Source: Rhodospirillaceae bacterium (GTDB lineage Bacteria > Pseudomonadota > Alphaproteobacteria > Rhodospirillales > Rhodospirillaceae). From it: 64,000 bases of DNA. Positions 61,732 to 64,000 of the stretch are shown here, piece by piece. Made by a program: the position numbers and the translations under genes. How positions within the stretch are numbered: the stretch's first letter is position 1; each line of letters begins with the position of its first letter. Location of the stretch: NCBI GenBank assembly GCA_947476925.1, contig CANJSF010000007.1:1-64000 (forward strand). The letters run 5' to 3'. The notes under the pieces were generated by a model that was not told where the DNA came from, made no database searches, and was given only the letters and a program-made list of their open reading frames with translations.

Positions 61732-63568
61732 CGTCTTCTGCGCCTTGGCGTCGCGCTTCGATTTCATCAAATCGCGGCAAGGGGCCTGCGGGCAGCGCGC
61801 CCAACCCACGCCCCAGCAACAATCCAATTAGCGTTTTCCACAGCACTTTTAAATCGAGCCCCAGCCCAAAATTTTTCACGTACCAGGCGTCGTGGGTGAA
61901 CATGTCGTCCCATGTCAGGCCTTGACGCCCGTTGACTTGGGCCCATCCGGTGAGGCCCGGCCGCATATCCAAGCGTCGCAACTGTGCTTCCGTATAGTAC
62001 GTCGTGTATTCAGCGGGGAGGGGGCGTGGACCAACCAAGCTCATGTCGCCCAGCACCACGTTCACCAATTCGGGCAGTCGATCAAGCGCAGAACGGCGCA
62101 ACACATGAGCAAACGTGGTGCGCCACGAGAGCACCAATTCGCGGTCGGCTTTGGTGGTATCGAACGTGTAAAGCCCAAAAGGTTTTCCACGTCGTCCACC
62201 GCGTAGGCGGCTGGCAAAAGGCGCCCAGCCAGCCGCAAGGAAGCCTGCTGCAATGCCCAATACGAGCGGAGACATAATAACAAGTACGGCAAGACCAATG
62301 CCGATATCGAGCGCGCGTTTAACAAACAGGGCGCGTCGCCGCAACACAGCCGCCCGCGAATATGTCGCGGCCACTTTCTCAATTGTTTGCCGGACGTCGC
62401 CGGCAATGCGCTCGGCGTTGTGTTTGCCGCTGGCCAAAGCCAAGCCTTGTTTGCCCGCACGACGAACCACATCACCGTCGCGCAGGAAATCGGCCAGATC
62501 GCGCGCCGCCGCTTCTGCGTTGCCAAGGGGCAAGGCCACGCCGGCTTGACGTCCATCAATCAGATCGCGCTGCCATCCTTCGCCTAAAACGGCAATGGGC
62601 TTACCGGCGGCCAGGCCGTCAAAAATATGACTGGCTGCATCAAGCGCGCCGTCGACAGGGCGCGACGGCACAGCCAACACAATGGCTGCTGCGTTCAGAA
62701 TCGCCGGCAGTTCGGCGCGCGGAACGGCAGGCACAAACCACAGGTTTTTTTCCAGCACATCCAAGCGGGCCGCATAGGCGTTCAAGTCCAGGCGGTCAGG
62801 CCCGTCACCAACAATGGCAAAGCGCACATCGGGCGCAATACTCTGCATGGCTGCTGCTATCTCTAGCACCTCAGCAATGCGCCGCCCGCGATGCAAGCTA
62901 CCGGCATAGACACACAAAGGCCCCCGAATGAGCTGCGGATACTTTTCGAAAACGGTCGTGCTGACATCTCGCGTTGGTAAAAACAACGCAGTATCGCAAC
63001 CATCCGGCTGAACTGAAACTTTGGCCGGCGCAAAGCCGTTCGATTCATACCAAGATTTGATGTCCGGGCTGGCGGCCAATACAAATCTTGCTGTCCACGT
63101 CAAAGCACGCAACTTAAGCGCATCGATCAAGCGCGCGAAAAAATTCTGGCGCGGATCAGTGCGCGATAATTCTGCTGCGTCAATCACCAGTGGTGTTCCC
63201 GACAGTCGCGCAAAGCAACTGGCTGCAAAACCGCCCGCCCGCGGCGGTGTTCGCCAGATCACAACATCGGGGCTGGGCTGGCCGAGCAGCGCGAAAAACA
63301 ACCTCAATCCGTGGCCAAATCCTGGCGTTGCTGTGGCGGGGTGGCCAAAACGTCGCGCGAGCGGGGCGAATTTGGCGATCATTCGCATGCGTTCGGTGCC
63401 AGTCGCCGAATGCCCGCGTGCGGTCAAACGCGTGACTGTGTGTCCACCAAGCGCCAGGCTTTTGGCGATGGCAGCCGTGCGATCATGCCCAAGGTTTTCC
63501 GGAGTCTGCACCCAGGGGTCGATGATCACGATATGTAGGGGGCTGCCGAGCTTTTGAGATAGCGACAT
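61727..63568 (-). CDS. Glycosyltransferase fused to a bacterial sugar (phospho)transferase domain
   Basis: A two-domain protein of 613 residues likely to act in assembly of a cell-surface polysaccharide or glycolipid. Residues about 10-380 are a GT4-type (GT-B) glycosyltransferase: LGGHTVTRLTARG, VCVYAGSLHRGRRIAEVLE, VPAVPRAELPAILNAAAIVL and GLAAGKPIAVLGEG. From residue 417 a domain of the bacterial sugar transferase family (PglC/WcaJ-like) follows: KRALDIGIGLAVLVIMSPLV, GDMSLVGPRPLPAEY and MRPGLTGWAQVNGRQGL. The usual catalytic D-E pair reads D496-R497, and the KFRTM motif reads TFDTT, so phosphosugar transfer activity is in doubt. ATG 63568 is chosen because earlier residues look unrelated. 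Confidence 0.85.
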   Translation of the reverse strand: MSLSQKLGSPLHIVIIDPWVQTPENLGHDRTAAIAKSLALGGHTVTRLTARGHSATGTERMRMIAKFAPLARRFGHPATATPGFGHGLRLFFALLGQPSPDVVIWRTPPRAGGFAASCFARLSGTPLVIDAAELSRTDPRQNFFARLIDALKLRALTWTARFVLAASPDIKSWYESNGFAPAKVSVQPDGCDTALFLPTRDVSTTVFEKYPQLIRGPLCVYAGSLHRGRRIAEVLEIAAAMQSIAPDVRFAIVGDGPDRLDLNAYAARLDVLEKNLWFVPAVPRAELPAILNAAAIVLAVPSRPVDGALDAASHIFDGLAAGKPIAVLGEGWQRDLIDGRQAGVALPLGNAEAAARDLADFLRDGDVVRRAGKQGLALASGKHNAERIAGDVRQTIEKVAATYSRAAVLRRRALFVKRALDIGIGLAVLVIMSPLVLGIAAGFLAAGWAPFASRLRGGRRGKPFGLYTFDTTKADRELVLSWRTTFAHVLRRSALDRLPELVNVVLGDMSLVGPRPLPAEYTTYYTEAQLRRLDMRPGLTGWAQVNGRQGLTWDDMFTHDAWYVKNFGLGLDLKVLWKTLIGLLLGRGLGALPAGPLPRFDEIEARRQGAEDV

Positions 63569-63925
63569 GGGCGCTTTATAACGTCGACCGCGCAGACAGG
63601 CCACTAGCAATGCAAAGCTAGGCACAAACTGTAGCGGGCCACACTCGTTCGGGCTGCCTAAGCCCACAAAATATAGGCACTGGTCTCCCAGTGTAACCCA
63701 AAAGCCACGTCCCAATTGCACTGCTGCACTAATCTAAATCGGTGATGGCAACGTCAGACCAATAGCCTGATCAATTTTTGCCGGCCCTTCCCCAAAAAGC
63801 CTCATGATATGAGGGGCTTAGGTGGCGAAGGAGGTAGAAATTGCTCTTGGGTGACAATTGAAAGCTGTGCCATATTGTTGGCAATGGCTGGTTTGGGACA
63901 CCCGTCTCAGATTTCGGAGTTCAAG
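63569..63925. other. 357-base divergent intergenic region
   Basis: No gene of good quality is visible between the glycosyltransferase start and the ChrR-like gene. A hairpin CCTCAT-GAT-ATGAGG lies at 63800-63814. A strong Shine-Dalgarno AAGGAGGT at 63828-63835 has no matching long ORF: the TTG at 63841 stops after six codons, and a GTG at 63851 is in frame with the ChrR-like gene but too far from the site. It may drive a short leader peptide. Confidence 0.35.
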
Positions 63926-64000
63926 ATGGCCGCGCTTCACCATCCGCAAAGCGATACCTTGTGGGCTTATGCCGCCGGAACCCTCGATGAGGCTAGTTCT
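63926..64000 (+). CDS. ChrR-like cupin anti-sigma factor, 5' end only
   Basis: The first 25 codons of a gene that leaves the window. The start MAALHHPQSDTLWAYAAGTL followed by DEASS matches the N-terminus of ChrR/zinc anti-sigma proteins, in which the His and a later HxxxCxxC hold zinc and the domain binds an ECF sigma factor. GGAG lies six bases before the ATG at 63926; in-frame starts at 63884 and 63851 exist but fit the family less well. The sigma-factor gene, usually directly upstream, is not there, so it may lie downstream beyond the window. Confidence 0.65.
   Translation, partial: MAALHHPQSDTLWAYAAGTLDEASS

Noticed and set aside
63841-63861. Leader gene beginning at TTG 63841
   Set aside because: It gives only six codons before TGA, too short to call, although the Shine-Dalgarno is strong.
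1-64000. CRISPR arrays, tRNA or rRNA genes, insertion sequences, prophage
   Set aside because: No regular direct-repeat array, cloverleaf with a CCA-type acceptor, rRNA sequence, transposase or phage gene was recognised on reading both strands; this is by eye only.

Overview
The window reads as a chromosomal segment of an alphaproteobacterium, probably a free-living heterotroph with an outer membrane. The evidence is gene content: mutA-mutB-meaB, TonB-dependent receptors, many Tat- and Sec-exported periplasmic enzymes, a PAS_5-type protein, the start of a ChrR-like anti-sigma gene and one copy of an alphaproteobacterial-looking palindromic repeat. Genes are dense, with many four-base or shorter overlaps. 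I saw no tRNA, rRNA, CRISPR array, transposase or phage gene. The genus cannot be told from the sequence alone.

0-13.4 kb is mostly housekeeping. It holds a response regulator with a degenerate HD-GYP domain, corA, a small secreted protein, a SpoU-family rRNA methyltransferase, gmhB, two adjacent family-5 solute-binding proteins without a permease, two SAM methyltransferases, rlmI, and an aguA-aguB pair for agmatine to putrescine.

13.4-23.6 kb is led by a leftward cluster: an M19-like lipoprotein that has lost most metal ligands, then mutA, mutB, meaB and an intact M19 dipeptidase. This points to propionyl-CoA/methylmalonyl-CoA use next to peptide turnover. A third family-5 solute-binding protein follows.

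23.6-53 kb is the accessory part. An orphan molybdopterin hydroxylase large subunit is followed by four translationally coupled exported formylglycine-generating-enzyme-like (SUMF1) proteins, the last fused to a VOC domain, and by a Tat-exported flavin amine oxidase. Next come a Rieske oxygenase, a fifth SUMF1 paralogue, a TolB-like lipoprotein, a DUF1838-like protein and a tandem pair of unknown six-helix-type membrane proteins. Beyond these lie MFS carriers, SRPBCC, double-VOC and cupin proteins, a quinone-oxidoreductase-like enzyme, a TonB receptor, a second Tat amine oxidase, and a LysR regulator beside a GPH-type carrier. Together they look like uptake and periplasmic/cytoplasmic oxidation of an unidentified, possibly amine-bearing organic compound; that reading is inference. 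All five SUMF1 paralogues share eight cysteines and lack the catalytic cysteine pair of true formylglycine-generating enzymes. This is the most unusual feature of the window.

53-64 kb holds small secreted proteins, an alpha/beta hydrolase with histidine at the nucleophile position, a PAS protein, a large TonB receptor, leuC (no leuD nearby), a dienelactone hydrolase, a TauE/SafE carrier, a glycosyltransferase fused to a divergent sugar-phosphate transferase, and the truncated ChrR-like gene at the right edge.
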